From Thalassotalea marina (GTDB lineage: Bacteria > Pseudomonadota > Gammaproteobacteria > Enterobacterales > Alteromonadaceae): 64,000 bases of DNA. The notes under the pieces are model-generated. The model did no database searches. It saw nothing but the letters and a program-made list of their open reading frames with translations, and was not told where the DNA came from. The DNA is taken from NCBI RefSeq assembly GCF_014656435.1, contig NZ_BNCK01000009.1, positions 1 to 64,000 of the forward strand. The letters are read 5' to 3'. Numbering within the stretch: the first letter of the stretch is position 1; each line of letters opens with the position of its first letter. Shown in pieces: positions 46,385-55,712 of the stretch. Both the position numbers and the translations under genes were made by a program.

Positions 46385-48727
46385 TTATTGCCAACCATTA
46401 CATGAGTTGTGTTCACCAAATGGTCCACTCATACCAATACTCGCCGTTGGAGGTGAGATATCCTCTGAATTAATATCCTGAGCCGAGTTAGGTAATGTAT
46501 AAGTTGTTTTAGCAATGCTTTCTGTTCCGCCTACTTTACCCGATACTATAAGATTAATATCTACCCAGCCGCCAAAGCTTTGTGCATAAACAAGCTCTAT
46601 AACTACTTTGCCTTCGTTATCAGTAACCGCCTCAACTTGCGTGGTATTGTCATTTTCTACACTCACTGTAGCTAATGAAGATATCACATTTCCTGGCGTA
46701 AGGGTTCCGCTATTATTTGTATCTTCACCAGGATCTAAAATGCCATTTAAATTAATATCTTCATTTAAACAACGAGTTGGTGGTTGTGAAGTTAAATAAA
46801 GCGCCGTATCTCTGTTATGTTCATCAGGCGTATGAGTACCAATTTCTCCAGCAGTAACCCAGCGAATAAATTCGTCTCCATCATAAAGCGGTAGCCATCT
46901 GCCCTTATAATATGCATCAGGTACACTAGATACCGTCAGCTTTTGGTTTTTTACAGGATTAGAGTCAGCATCCGTAACAAAAGCAACAAAGCGCTTAGTA
47001 TAGCTGGTCTCATTATCTTCAATTTCGTTACCTGTACCAATTGCTATAAAGAGCTCTCGATCTGCAACTGTAAGGTTTACTGTGTCTATAATTGACGGCT
47101 GGTCTTTAACCGTTGCCGTAATAGTTATATTGTTTTGCGCAGAACCTGTACTTGACTTAAAAACTGTTGAAGCACTCCCCTTACTGTCTGTTATCGCTTC
47201 TGCAGGAGAAATCTGTCCTCCCGTAGTATCACTTAAACTAAATACAATCGTTTTGTTTTTCACCAAGTTACCATTAGGGTCTCGAGCAACTACAGAAATA
47301 GTCGAAGTTTGACCATCAGGACCAATTGAGTTAGGCGACGCTTGAGCTATTAGTCGGTCAACAGTTTCGGCAACAAATTCAAACGCTAGCTGATTAGAGA
47401 GTTGTATATTTCCATCAGAACCTGTGAAGGTAACAATTGCCTTACCAGCATCGTTTGAGGTAAGCGTAGTTGAAACTTGCCCATTATTTATGACACCGCT
47501 AGATGAAGACAAGGTTCCTCTCGTTGTCGAAAAATCGACTCGAGTACCATTAGCAACAGGTGTACCTGAGCGGTTCCATGATAAAGTAACAGTTGCTGTG
47601 TCTGATAGCAGTACATCTGGTGGTGTTACATTGCCATTTGAAGGATTAACGGCAACGCCGTCACCATTGTTAAAACCAGTAAAGACAAAGGAGTCTGCCT
47701 GAACAGAAATAGCTTTACTCGCAGTTGCTCCCATCGCACTTGCAATGATGGTATTTGTACCTCCGGTCACCCCAGTGACTTGAATAAATGCCTGTCCTTC
47801 TTCATTAGTTGTCACAGTTGAAGGAAACGACAGGTTCGCAGCGCCAGTAGCAGGGTCATTCGCTAGGGATAATGACACCTGTGCACCGTAAACTCCTTCG
47901 CTATCTGAATCTAACACATTAATAATATAAGTAGAGTCATCGTTAAACGCCAAGCTAGACGAGCCAGAAAACTGAACAGTAGTTCCTACGACAAATATAT
48001 TAATTTCATCAGAAATTGAGCCATTACTTGCTGTGACGGTAATCGTTCTATTCTTGGGATTATTTTGTGTACTTAAGATCGCGGTAGCTTGACCTTTGTC
48101 GTTTGTTATAGAGCTAGGAACTTCATTATCATCTTTAGAAATTAATAATTCCCCTGAATCGGAGCTAAATGAAATATCTGCACCAGGGATTAAAATATTT
48201 TTATTGTTTTTTGCAATAACGGTTAGGGCAATTTCTTGGGCACCACTTGACGCTAATTGAAGAGTATTGGCGAAGATTGCAATTTCATCAATTTGCGGAC
48301 CTACTATAACATTACCATCGCCAGCACTATTAAACGCTAAAGTTTCTGAGCTTTCGCCCGTATCTGTAGTGGCCACAATTGTCCCACCATCAGCTTTATT
48401 TCCAGCCAATAATGTTACAACAGCTTTGCCAGCCGAATCTGTAGCGACTGAACTAATACCTTTGTCAAAAATAGCAATATCTGATTTATCCAAAGTAAAA
48501 GTAACAAGCTTAGTAGCAACAGGAACTCCTCCTTGGGTAACTATAGCGGTCACCTCCAAAGGATTGCCATTAGAAACTTTTGAGTCTGACAAGGACAAAT
48601 TAATTTTAATTGGTTCTGGAGTTGGATCAGGAGTTGTCCCGCCATCACTGAGGCCGCCACCTCCTCCGCCACAACCAATTAGCACCATGCAACACACGAT
48701 ATAAAAGACGGATCTAACAAGTGCCAT
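46385..48727 (-). CDS. Ig-like (Big) repeat surface lipoprotein
   Basis: About 780 residues. A lipoprotein signal with lipobox LIGC is directly followed by six Gly and a Pro/Glu/Thr-rich linker. At least five bacterial Ig-like (Big_1/invasin-type) repeats follow, each with a pattern like VxLSLSD...VTAIVTQGGVPV...G.A.VTL. The C-terminal part (about 560-780) is different and has two widely spaced Cys. Likely an outer-membrane-anchored adhesin or stalk protein, but no ligand can be named. ATG 48727 has GGGAG at 9 bases. The IS3 element lies 8 bp beyond its stop. Confidence 0.82.
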   Translation of the reverse strand: MALVRSVFYIVCCMVLIGCGGGGGGLSDGGTTPDPTPEPIKINLSLSDSKVSNGNPLEVTAIVTQGGVPVATKLVTFTLDKSDIAIFDKGISSVATDSAGKAVVTLLAGNKADGGTIVATTDTGESSETLAFNSAGDGNVIVGPQIDEIAIFANTLQLASSGAQEIALTVIAKNNKNILIPGADISFSSDSGELLISKDDNEVPSSITNDKGQATAILSTQNNPKNRTITVTASNGSISDEINIFVVGTTVQFSGSSSLAFNDDSTYIINVLDSDSEGVYGAQVSLSLANDPATGAANLSFPSTVTTNEEGQAFIQVTGVTGGTNTIIASAMGATASKAISVQADSFVFTGFNNGDGVAVNPSNGNVTPPDVLLSDTATVTLSWNRSGTPVANGTRVDFSTTRGTLSSSSGVINNGQVSTTLTSNDAGKAIVTFTGSDGNIQLSNQLAFEFVAETVDRLIAQASPNSIGPDGQTSTISVVARDPNGNLVKNKTIVFSLSDTTGGQISPAEAITDSKGSASTVFKSSTGSAQNNITITATVKDQPSIIDTVNLTVADRELFIAIGTGNEIEDNETSYTKRFVAFVTDADSNPVKNQKLTVSSVPDAYYKGRWLPLYDGDEFIRWVTAGEIGTHTPDEHNRDTALYLTSQPPTRCLNEDINLNGILDPGEDTNNSGTLTPGNVISSLATVSVENDNTTQVEAVTDNEGKVVIELVYAQSFGGWVDINLIVSGKVGGTESIAKTTYTLPNSAQDINSEDISPPTASIGMSGPFGEHNSCNGWQ

Positions 48728-48899
48728 ATTTAGCATCTCCCTGATGATCTTATTTTAAGTAACAGCTTAATAGTAACTGAAAAAAAACAAAAAGGTCACT
48801 AACTTAATAAAAAAAGCAACACTAGATAGGTTTTTAAACTCCCCATTTACTGGTACCCTTACGCCAGACACTATATTTATAACTAAAATAATTAGTATT

Positions 48900-50252
48900 A
48901 TGACAAAAGAAAAGCAACCCTTAGGGCTCACCGCCCGCATCGTAATTGGTATGATATCGGGCATCTTAGTTGGCCTGTTATTTAAAGCTATTATGGGGGA
49001 GTCTGGTGATTATGTTATACCACTTGGTTTCTCAGAAGCTTCCATTTCATTAAAAGCCATATTTGTTGAAGGCATTTTTGAAGTAATTGGCCAAATATTT
49101 ATCGCCAGTTTAAAAATGTTAGTTGTACCCTTAGTTTTTGTTTCACTTATTTGTGGCACTTGTTCTTTGCAAGATACAACAAAGTTAGGTCGAATCGGCG
49201 GTAAAGCTATCGGTTTATACTTGATAACAACAGCCATTGCCATCAGCTTTGCAATGGGAATGGCGTTTCTGTTCACGCCAGGTGAGAGTGAAGGTATTGT
49301 TTTGACGACAACAAGCACCTTTGAAGCTAAAGAAGCCCCAACGTTAGCACAAGTTTTTATTCAAATGTTCCCAAGTAACCCGTTTGCCGCTTTTGCGCAA
49401 GGCAACATGTTACAAGTCATTGTATTTGCCTTGTTGTTTGGTATCGCAATTGCTCTATCAGGTGAAGCGGGCAATCGAATTGCCTCCTTGTTTGAAGATT
49501 TAAATGTTGTAGTAATGCGCCTGGTTACTATTTTAATGAACCTAGCCCCTTATGGCGTATTTTGTTTACTTGCCAAATTATTTTCTACAATGGATTTTGA
49601 TATATTCCGCAACATTCTATATTACTTTTTTGTGGTATTGGGTTCATTAATTCTACATGCAGTAATCACCTATCCACTACTATTTAAAGGGTTCACAGGT
49701 TTAAACCCTTTAACTTTCCTTACAAAAATGCGTGACGCGATGTTATTTGCATTTTCTACGTCAAGCAGTAACGCAACTATCCCAGTTACGATGGAAACCG
49801 CCACCAAAAAACTTGGCGCAAACAACTCTATAGCGTCGTTTACGGTTCCTCTTGGTGCAACGATCAATATGGACGGTACTGCCATCATGCAGGGTGTTGC
49901 TACGGTGTTCATTGCGCAAGTATTTAACGTTGACTTAACGTTTACCGATTTCTTACTTGTTATTTTAACAGCAACTTTAGCATCCATAGGTACAGCTGGT
50001 GTTCCAGGTGTGGGTTTGATTATGTTAGCCATGGTACTTGAACAAGTTGGCCTTCCTGTAGAAGGCATAGCGCTAATTATTGGTGTTGACCGTTTGCTAG
50101 ATATGACTAGAACCGCTGTTAATGTTACCGGTGATTGTATGGTCACAACGATTGTTGCTAAGTCAGAAGGTCAATTAGACACCACAACGTTTAATGATAA
50201 AGATGCTGGCAAGAAAATAGAAAACATAGACTTTCATCATTTGAAATCTTAA
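48900..50252 (+). CDS. dicarboxylate/amino acid:cation symporter (DAACS family)
   Basis: 450-residue inner-membrane secondary transporter of the GltP/GltPh/SLC1 family. About eight helices and two re-entrant loops, with the Ser-rich hairpin STSSSNATIPVT, the NMDGTAIMQ motif and the final DRLLDMTRTAVNVTGD, which are the substrate and cation-binding elements. The substrate is probably glutamate/aspartate, serine or a C4-dicarboxylate; the sequence does not decide between them. Single gene with a terminator shared with tpm. Confidence 0.92.
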   Translation: MTKEKQPLGLTARIVIGMISGILVGLLFKAIMGESGDYVIPLGFSEASISLKAIFVEGIFEVIGQIFIASLKMLVVPLVFVSLICGTCSLQDTTKLGRIGGKAIGLYLITTAIAISFAMGMAFLFTPGESEGIVLTTTSTFEAKEAPTLAQVFIQMFPSNPFAAFAQGNMLQVIVFALLFGIAIALSGEAGNRIASLFEDLNVVVMRLVTILMNLAPYGVFCLLAKLFSTMDFDIFRNILYYFFVVLGSLILHAVITYPLLFKGFTGLNPLTFLTKMRDAMLFAFSTSSSNATIPVTMETATKKLGANNSIASFTVPLGATINMDGTAIMQGVATVFIAQVFNVDLTFTDFLLVILTATLASIGTAGVPGVGLIMLAMVLEQVGLPVEGIALIIGVDRLLDMTRTAVNVTGDCMVTTIVAKSEGQLDTTTFNDKDAGKKIENIDFHHLKS

Positions 50253-50277
50253 TAGGTACTGAGCTTAAAACTCAGCA

Positions 50278-50307
50278 ATAAAAAAGGTGCCATTGGCACC
50301 TTTTTTA
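50278..50307. terminator. bidirectional terminator between the symporter gene and tpm
   Basis: AAAAAGGTGCC / GGCACCTTTTTT stem with a short loop, between convergent genes. Confidence 0.9.
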
Positions 50308-50329
50308 TTGCTGCTTGCATCGAGATAGT

Positions 50330-50977
50330 CTATTTCTGAATTAGGTAAAGCGCTTCTTTTAAGTTACCTACTGCCATTTTACGTTGAGCAAACTGATTAT
50401 TGGATAGCTTGTGCTCTGCAATCTTTTCTACCGAAAACGATGAAAATAACTGCTGAATATCGTCGTCGGTTATGGAAAATGGCGGTCCTTGCCAGTCATC
50501 ATCATTAAACGCTACGGCAATTAAAAACAATTTAGTTTTTGTATCAATAAACTGTTTTAAATGATTCACATAATCAAGCTGCATTTGTTTTGGTAAGGCG
50601 ACAAGAGCTGCTCGGTCATAAACCACATCAAAGTCGCCCAACTTTTCGGGAGTTAACTTAAAAAAGTCCCCTTGCCATAATTCAATATTTTCATGTTGAA
50701 AAAGTGCATGTTCACCATTCAACTTAGTAGAAAATTTGTAGCCTTTTTCGGTAAAAAAATCACAACAGGCAATTTCGCTTAGTTCACTACCTACAACGTT
50801 TCCAAATGCTGAAAACCACACAATATCGTCTGATTTACCGCAAAGTGGGATAAATGTTTTTATTGGCTGCGCAGGCAGCTTCTCCTTGATGACAGAAGTT
50901 AACCAAGGGTGAAAACTGAGCTGATGAAAAGCAATATGCTTTTTCTGCCAACATTGCAGCCAAAAATCTTTTTCCAT
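50330..50977 (-). CDS. tpm: thiopurine S-methyltransferase family protein
   Basis: 215-residue SAM-dependent methyltransferase. WLQCWQKKHIAFH at the N-terminus, FIPLCGKSDDIVWF (SAM-binding motif I region), GSELSEIACCDFF and VYDRAALVALPKQMQ identify the bacterial Tpm family. These methylate thiols, selenium and tellurium compounds. It starts 3 bp after the sohB stop, so the two are co-transcribed, an arrangement frequent in Alteromonadales. Confidence 0.92.
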   Translation of the reverse strand: MEKDFWLQCWQKKHIAFHQLSFHPWLTSVIKEKLPAQPIKTFIPLCGKSDDIVWFSAFGNVVGSELSEIACCDFFTEKGYKFSTKLNGEHALFQHENIELWQGDFFKLTPEKLGDFDVVYDRAALVALPKQMQLDYVNHLKQFIDTKTKLFLIAVAFNDDDWQGPPFSITDDDIQQLFSSFSVEKIAEHKLSNNQFAQRKMAVGNLKEALYLIQK

Positions 50978-50980
50978 AAT

Positions 50981-52030
50981 TTAACTTGGGAAAATACGAT
51001 TATTTTGCCAAAGTTTACTGACTAGGTTATCAATAGAAAGCGATGCTGCTTTTGACAACTTTTCTGCCAAACCTTTCTTTGTAGCGTAATGAATGCCGAT
51101 AACTCTTCTTTCCTTAGTCGCCTGACAAATGTAGTCGTCACTTGTTTGAATTTCGTCAACAAGGCCCACTTTAATGGCATTGCTACCAGACCAAGTTTCA
51201 CCAGTGGCAACTTTTTCGATATTTAAAACAGGTCTATGTTCATGAACATGGTCTTTAAACAAGTCGTGCATTTCTTCTAATTCTTCGATAAATTTTTCAC
51301 GACCTTTATCTGTATTTTCACCAAACATGGTTAAAGTACGCTTGTATTCACCAGCAGTGAGCTGCTCAAACTCTATATCATTCTTCTTTAACACTTTGTG
51401 AAAATTTGGAATTTGCGCTATTACACCAATGGAGCCGATAATCGAAAAAGGCGCTGCGATAATTTTGTTTGCAACACAGGCCATCATATAACCGCCACTT
51501 GCAGCCACTTTGTCTACTGACACTGTTAATGGGATGTTTGCTCGTTTTAATCGCTCTAATTGAGAAGCGGCTAAGCCATAGGCGTGTGCCATTCCCCCAC
51601 CACTTTCCAGCTTAACTAACACTTCGTCTTGCTCTGTTGCCACCATTAAAATTGCGGTAACTTCTTCTCTTAATGCTGAAACTTCTTTTGCGTCAATACT
51701 ACCTTTAAAGTCGATAACATACAGCTTGGGCTCTTTGGTTGTTGACGTTTCGGCTTCTTTTTCTGCTTTAGCTTTTTCCTTCGCGGCTTTTTTATCTGCT
51801 TTCTCTTTCTCCTTGAGTTCTTCTTTACTCAATAGGTGATGGATTATCTCATCCTCTACATCTTTAAGCTGCTCCGAAATATCGGTAACTTCCATTTCCC
51901 CTTTTTTACCGCTTTGTTTCATCGCCGAAGCGGCAATAATGGCAACTATGCCAGCAAACGCTAAAACAAAGGTCACAGTTTTAGCTAAAAAAAGTCCGTA
52001 CTCGTATAAAAATTCCAAGTGTTGCTCCAA
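50981..52030 (-). CDS. sohB: inner membrane serine protease SohB (S49 family)
   Basis: 349 residues. An N-terminal membrane helix (about 12-34) precedes a highly charged Lys/Glu/Ala coiled-coil-like segment (about 65-100) and the S49 catalytic domain. The nucleophile Ser lies in VAASGGYMMAC and the Lys in GEYKRTLTMFGEN. Related to SppA and named SohB from E. coli. Likely works in the periplasm on membrane-associated peptides. tpm follows immediately. Confidence 0.93.
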   Translation of the reverse strand: MEQHLEFLYEYGLFLAKTVTFVLAFAGIVAIIAASAMKQSGKKGEMEVTDISEQLKDVEDEIIHHLLSKEELKEKEKADKKAAKEKAKAEKEAETSTTKEPKLYVIDFKGSIDAKEVSALREEVTAILMVATEQDEVLVKLESGGGMAHAYGLAASQLERLKRANIPLTVSVDKVAASGGYMMACVANKIIAAPFSIIGSIGVIAQIPNFHKVLKKNDIEFEQLTAGEYKRTLTMFGENTDKGREKFIEELEEMHDLFKDHVHEHRPVLNIEKVATGETWSGSNAIKVGLVDEIQTSDDYICQATKERRVIGIHYATKKGLAEKLSKAASLSIDNLVSKLWQNNRIFPS

Positions 52031-52082
52031 TCAAACTTATCAATACAATTGCTATTATTATGGGGGCAAAAGCCCTAAAAAA

Positions 52083-52110
52083 AACCCCCGCAAAATAGCG
52101 AGGGCTTTTA
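52083..52110 (-). terminator. terminator of the lipase gene
   Basis: On the minus strand CCCTCGC / GCGGGGG (one G-U pair) with a short loop and eight T at the end. It lies between the lipase stop and sohB on the same strand. Confidence 0.85.
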
Positions 52111-52132
52111 AACATCAATTTATCAATTCAAA

Positions 52133-54529
52133 CTAATGTATAACTTCTGTATCTGTTACCTTAATCATTTGGCCTTTAGATAACAAGAAGCTGGCGAATT
52201 GCTGTTGCATCTCTTGAGTTGCTCTTGCGCTCTTTTCTGCATCAGGTGAAACCGCATTTGGTCTCGGGTCAAGTATTGTTCCATGGTGACCATTAACAAA
52301 CCTTACAGCACCTGAGCCTTCAGATGTTGAACTCACAGCTGGAAGCCCTAATAATGCAATAGCAGGCTCTGTTCCACCTAACGGTGTTTGCGGGGCAGTA
52401 TTAGTAACTACTTGATCAGAAAGATTACTCATGCCGTCACCTACAATCTCAAACAACAAGGTTGGTGTTTGTGTCGCAGCAAGCGTTTGCACATAGTTCA
52501 CTGGATCCCCTGAATCCGTTACTGTTTGTGCAATCAAGGTAAACTGTGCAAATACTCCATCTAACTCAGCTCGTTGAGCTGGCGTTAACATGTTTTGATA
52601 AAAGTCATCATATGTCGCACTTAACTCTGCTTGAGTATAATCCCCTTGAGGATACAGTTGTGCGATTAAGCCTTGAAATGCCTCTGACGATTTTAACGTT
52701 AAATTTGATTTAGCTAAGCTAGCAAAAGCAGGTGACTCCATACCAAAGTTAGCTAACATTAAGCCCGGCATTGCCAAAGTGTTAGTAGTAAACCTAAACT
52801 TGTGATCAATTGCAGGATTTAACGGTGTATTGGCAAGTGTTACAGCATTAATACCGTAAATAGCACCAAGTGAATGGCCTAAAAAGTGTACTTCATTACT
52901 ATTAATGTTCACTGGGTTACCGTCAGCATCAACACCTTGAAGATCATTTAAACCTAAGCGTAAACCAACAATATCAATAGCACTTTGACGTGTATTATCG
53001 CGCATGGTCAGCATGCTACCTAAATTTACATAGTGCAGTGTACTTACCGTTGTTGCATTGATTTCATCAACACCATCACCGTTTAAATCAAAGCCACGAG
53101 ACCCATGTAATGGGTAGTCAATCGCTACAGAGGCAAATCCGTTAACAGACAATAAACCCGCTAAATTTAACATCACCTCTTTTTGTGACGTTATACCATG
53201 TTGCAATACCACAACTGGCCAGCCACCTTCAGGTTCAGCGATAGGGTCAAGTCCCATACCAGCTCTAACTGCATTCACCCAAGTTAAATCAGGTGTAGTC
53301 ATTTGTACTTCAACTGGCAACATCGCATTCATTTTAGGTACAGGGTTAAACTTTGTTAAGTTTCGTTCTGTATCAATACCTAAATTTCTTAGACCTGGTG
53401 CAGGTAAGTTACTTGCTTGTGAAATCGCCATACATTGAGCATCAATTTCATCTTTAGGCTGGGCAGGAATTGCAGCAGGATTTTGCGCGGCTAAACCAGC
53501 TAACATAGCACCCGAATCACATAATCCTGTCCACCAAGTGTTAACTGGAGCTGTTGGATTTGCAGCTGTAGGCACCCCTAGATAATAAGGTAATGTAACA
53601 GAGCCTTTTAAGTAGTTAGCAGTACTAAAATATGGAATAGCTTCTGCAGGAATTTTACCCGTCAATGCATCGGCAACAGACATACCTGTATCAACAACAG
53701 CAATACTTGGTGACGGCTGACTTGCCATTAAGTTTTTCACGGTATACAACACATCAACGGTAGATTGAGTGGTCATAGCCATAGTGTAAATTATGTCGTC
53801 TGAATCCACACCAGCAGAAACAACTGCTTTTTCATAGCTATTAATTGTTGCTTGTAATGCTTTTTGAGAGTCTGTACCTAGTGGTTTTGTGTTAATGTCT
53901 TGGCGCACCAAGTTATAGGTAGTAGAGCCCGCTAACGCATTGCCATCACTATCAGATAAAGCATTGGTTAATGCAAATAAATATGTAGTTTTACCTTTTA
54001 ATGGCTTAGTTGGAATAAAGGCAACGGCATCACCTTTCTTTTGCGTCACAAAATCTTGACCAAATGTTAACTCAGTCACAATTTTACAAGCCATTCCTCG
54101 TGTAACTGTGGCACAGTCGGCATCTGATGTGTCACCACCCATAATAGCTTCAAATACTCTAACTGAGCCCGGAGTTTTAGCACTAGCTTCGTCTAGTGTT
54201 CTCCCTTCTGGAAACTTTATATTGATCAAAAATGGATTAGATGTAGACCATCCGTCTAAAGCACTTGCAGCAACAAATGGATCAGAACCATCTGTTGGAT
54301 CTTCAACAGGAATTTCTAACGTACCGTCTTTGGTACCAGAAAAGATCAAATCATTAGGCACTGATAAGCCACTAATGCCCGAAGCGGGATCGAATACCAC
54401 TCTAGCTGGCTCAACGGCAATAGGACCGGTTTGGTTGGCTTCTTTTTGAACATCTTTGACAGTTTCACTATCACAAGCGGTTAATCCCAAACTGCTGGCA
54501 ATAGCAATACTAAGAACTAGCTTTTTCAT
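52133..54529 (-). CDS. VolA/Pla-1-type outer-membrane lipoprotein (phospho)lipase
   Basis: 798 residues. A lipoprotein signal with lipobox GLTAC precedes a beta-rich N-terminal domain (about 30-400) with an Ig-like FDPASG...VPNDLIFSGT start. An alpha/beta-hydrolase domain (about 430-798) has the nucleophile elbow in VHFLGHSLGAI and the oxyanion segment VVLQHGIT. The final NGHHGTILDP likely contains the catalytic His. This layout matches the Pla-1/cef and V. cholerae VolA surface lipases that hydrolyse lysophosphatidylcholine or other exogenous lipids. fadD lies about 1.2 kb away, and a FadR-like site lies upstream. Confidence 0.87.
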   Translation of the reverse strand: MKKLVLSIAIASSLGLTACDSETVKDVQKEANQTGPIAVEPARVVFDPASGISGLSVPNDLIFSGTKDGTLEIPVEDPTDGSDPFVAASALDGWSTSNPFLINIKFPEGRTLDEASAKTPGSVRVFEAIMGGDTSDADCATVTRGMACKIVTELTFGQDFVTQKKGDAVAFIPTKPLKGKTTYLFALTNALSDSDGNALAGSTTYNLVRQDINTKPLGTDSQKALQATINSYEKAVVSAGVDSDDIIYTMAMTTQSTVDVLYTVKNLMASQPSPSIAVVDTGMSVADALTGKIPAEAIPYFSTANYLKGSVTLPYYLGVPTAANPTAPVNTWWTGLCDSGAMLAGLAAQNPAAIPAQPKDEIDAQCMAISQASNLPAPGLRNLGIDTERNLTKFNPVPKMNAMLPVEVQMTTPDLTWVNAVRAGMGLDPIAEPEGGWPVVVLQHGITSQKEVMLNLAGLLSVNGFASVAIDYPLHGSRGFDLNGDGVDEINATTVSTLHYVNLGSMLTMRDNTRQSAIDIVGLRLGLNDLQGVDADGNPVNINSNEVHFLGHSLGAIYGINAVTLANTPLNPAIDHKFRFTTNTLAMPGLMLANFGMESPAFASLAKSNLTLKSSEAFQGLIAQLYPQGDYTQAELSATYDDFYQNMLTPAQRAELDGVFAQFTLIAQTVTDSGDPVNYVQTLAATQTPTLLFEIVGDGMSNLSDQVVTNTAPQTPLGGTEPAIALLGLPAVSSTSEGSGAVRFVNGHHGTILDPRPNAVSPDAEKSARATQEMQQQFASFLLSKGQMIKVTDTEVIH

Positions 54530-54888
54530 TATTTCTCCCCATTCACTAGAGCGTGTTAACTTTCGTGTTTGTTGTTCTAGCTGTTTGTTTGGCCGTATTT
54601 ACGGCAATACCCGCAATACTTAATAGCTTTAGAAGCAAGCAAAAACAGGGCAGGAATGTCAAACAAACGCTCTAATCTTTTATTCTTATAGGTTTTACTT
54701 GTTTACATCATGTAAATTTCAACAAGTTAGACCAGTTAAACTTAACTCAAGAATCCGCTTTTCGCTAGCGCTTTTTTCATAAAAGAACAATATTTAACAA
54801 AATAAAGCGCCACCGAATAAGTTTTACTCGTCAATAACCAACACACACAGTAAAATGCCGCCATAAATTTTCCAACTGGCAATTCACC
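54530..54888. other. divergent regulatory region between the lipase and YciK-type genes
   Basis: 359 bp, no ORF. It holds the promoters of two divergent genes, a FadR-like site (54721-54737), a perfect 15-bp palindrome TTTACATCATGTAAA (54702-54716), and the sequence TAGAGCGT repeated in inverted orientation about 110 bp apart (54547-54554 and 54668-54675). Confidence 0.55.
54721..54737. promoter_or_regulatory. FadR-like operator
   Basis: AACAAGTTAGACCAGTT matches 13 of the 16 defined positions of the FadR consensus AACTGGTCnGACCAGTT, with a perfect right half. It lies 191 bp from the lipase start and 151 bp from the YciK-type start. FadR is the long-chain acyl-CoA-responsive repressor/activator of fatty acid genes in gammaproteobacteria. 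Confidence 0.55.
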
Positions 54889-55629
54889 ATGTTTGAATAC
54901 GATTTAAAAGACAATAGTTTAACAGATAAAGTCATTCTAGTAACAGGTGCTGGTAGCGGTATTGGCCGACAAGCTGCTCTAACGTATGCTCGATTAGGTG
55001 CAACAGTCATTTTACTCGGCAAAACAGTAGCAAAGCTAGAAAGTGTTTATGACGAAATTGTGCAAGCTGGCTACCCTGAGCCCGCCATTATTCCTTTGGA
55101 TCTGAAAGGCGCAACGCAGCAAAACTATATAGATATGTCTAATACTATCGCCCAGCAGTTTGGTAAGTTAGACGGTGCCTTACTCAATGCCTCTATGTTA
55201 GGTGAATTAACGCCTTATACCAACATTCATCAGCAAATTTGGGACGATATCATTAAAGTCAACGTAACCGCACAGCACCTTTTGGCGCAAGCACTCATTC
55301 CAACGATGTTAAAAGCGCCAACAGCGTCTTTAGTGTTTACCTCTTCAGGTGTAGGCAATAAAGGTCGAGCATTTTGGGGCGCATACAGCGTGTCTAAATT
55401 TGCTACTGAAGGCCTAATGGAAGTCATTGCAGATGAATATGAAGACTCTTCTCTAAGAGTTAACGCTATCAACCCAGGCGCGACAGCAACACCAATGAGA
55501 GCAAGGGCTTATCCTGGAGAAGACCAGTCAACTATCGCTTGTGCAGAAGATATCATGCCGCTGTATGTTTATTTGATGGCTGATGATAGCCTTAAAACCA
55601 ACGGGCAAGTAATCAAAGCTCAAGGTTAA
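54889..55629 (+). CDS. yciK: YciK family SDR oxidoreductase
   Basis: 246 residues: the NAD(P)-binding TGAGSGIGRQAALTYARLGATVILLG (shortened here to its key TGxxxGIG) and the active-site YSVSK (about 167-171) are present. The sequence aligns closely with E. coli YciK from the LTDKVILVTGA start to the C-terminal TNGQVIKAQG. Its role in E. coli is not well defined. Divergent from the lipase gene with a FadR-like site between them, which suggests a link to lipid metabolism. A terminator shared with fadD follows. Confidence 0.85.
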   Translation: MFEYDLKDNSLTDKVILVTGAGSGIGRQAALTYARLGATVILLGKTVAKLESVYDEIVQAGYPEPAIIPLDLKGATQQNYIDMSNTIAQQFGKLDGALLNASMLGELTPYTNIHQQIWDDIIKVNVTAQHLLAQALIPTMLKAPTASLVFTSSGVGNKGRAFWGAYSVSKFATEGLMEVIADEYEDSSLRVNAINPGATATPMRARAYPGEDQSTIACAEDIMPLYVYLMADDSLKTNGQVIKAQG

Positions 55630-55652
55630 ATTAATATACCTATTGGTTTGGT

Positions 55653-55686
55653 AAAAAAGCCAAGCAAATATTGCTTGGCTTTTTCT
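55653..55686. terminator. bidirectional terminator between yciK and fadD
   Basis: AAAAAGCCAAGC / GCTTGGCTTTTT stem with a short AT loop, between convergent genes. Confidence 0.9.
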
Positions 55687-55712
55687 TATTTTCTGTCCGC
55701 AAATTGTGGTTT

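Noticed and set aside
48267..48704. 145-codon frame antisense to the Ig-like gene
   Set aside because: A shadow of the repeat coding region; no ribosome site or known motif.
46385..48727. Ig-like gene as a pseudogene broken by the IS
   Set aside because: The reading frame is intact and stops before the IS, so there is no sign of truncation in the window itself.
49670..50146. 158-codon frame antisense to the DAACS symporter gene
   Set aside because: The symporter motifs are unambiguous in the other strand.
54702..54716. TTTACATCATGTAAA as a TyrR box
   Set aside because: TyrR boxes read TGTAAA-N6-TTTACA; the half-site order and spacing here are different.
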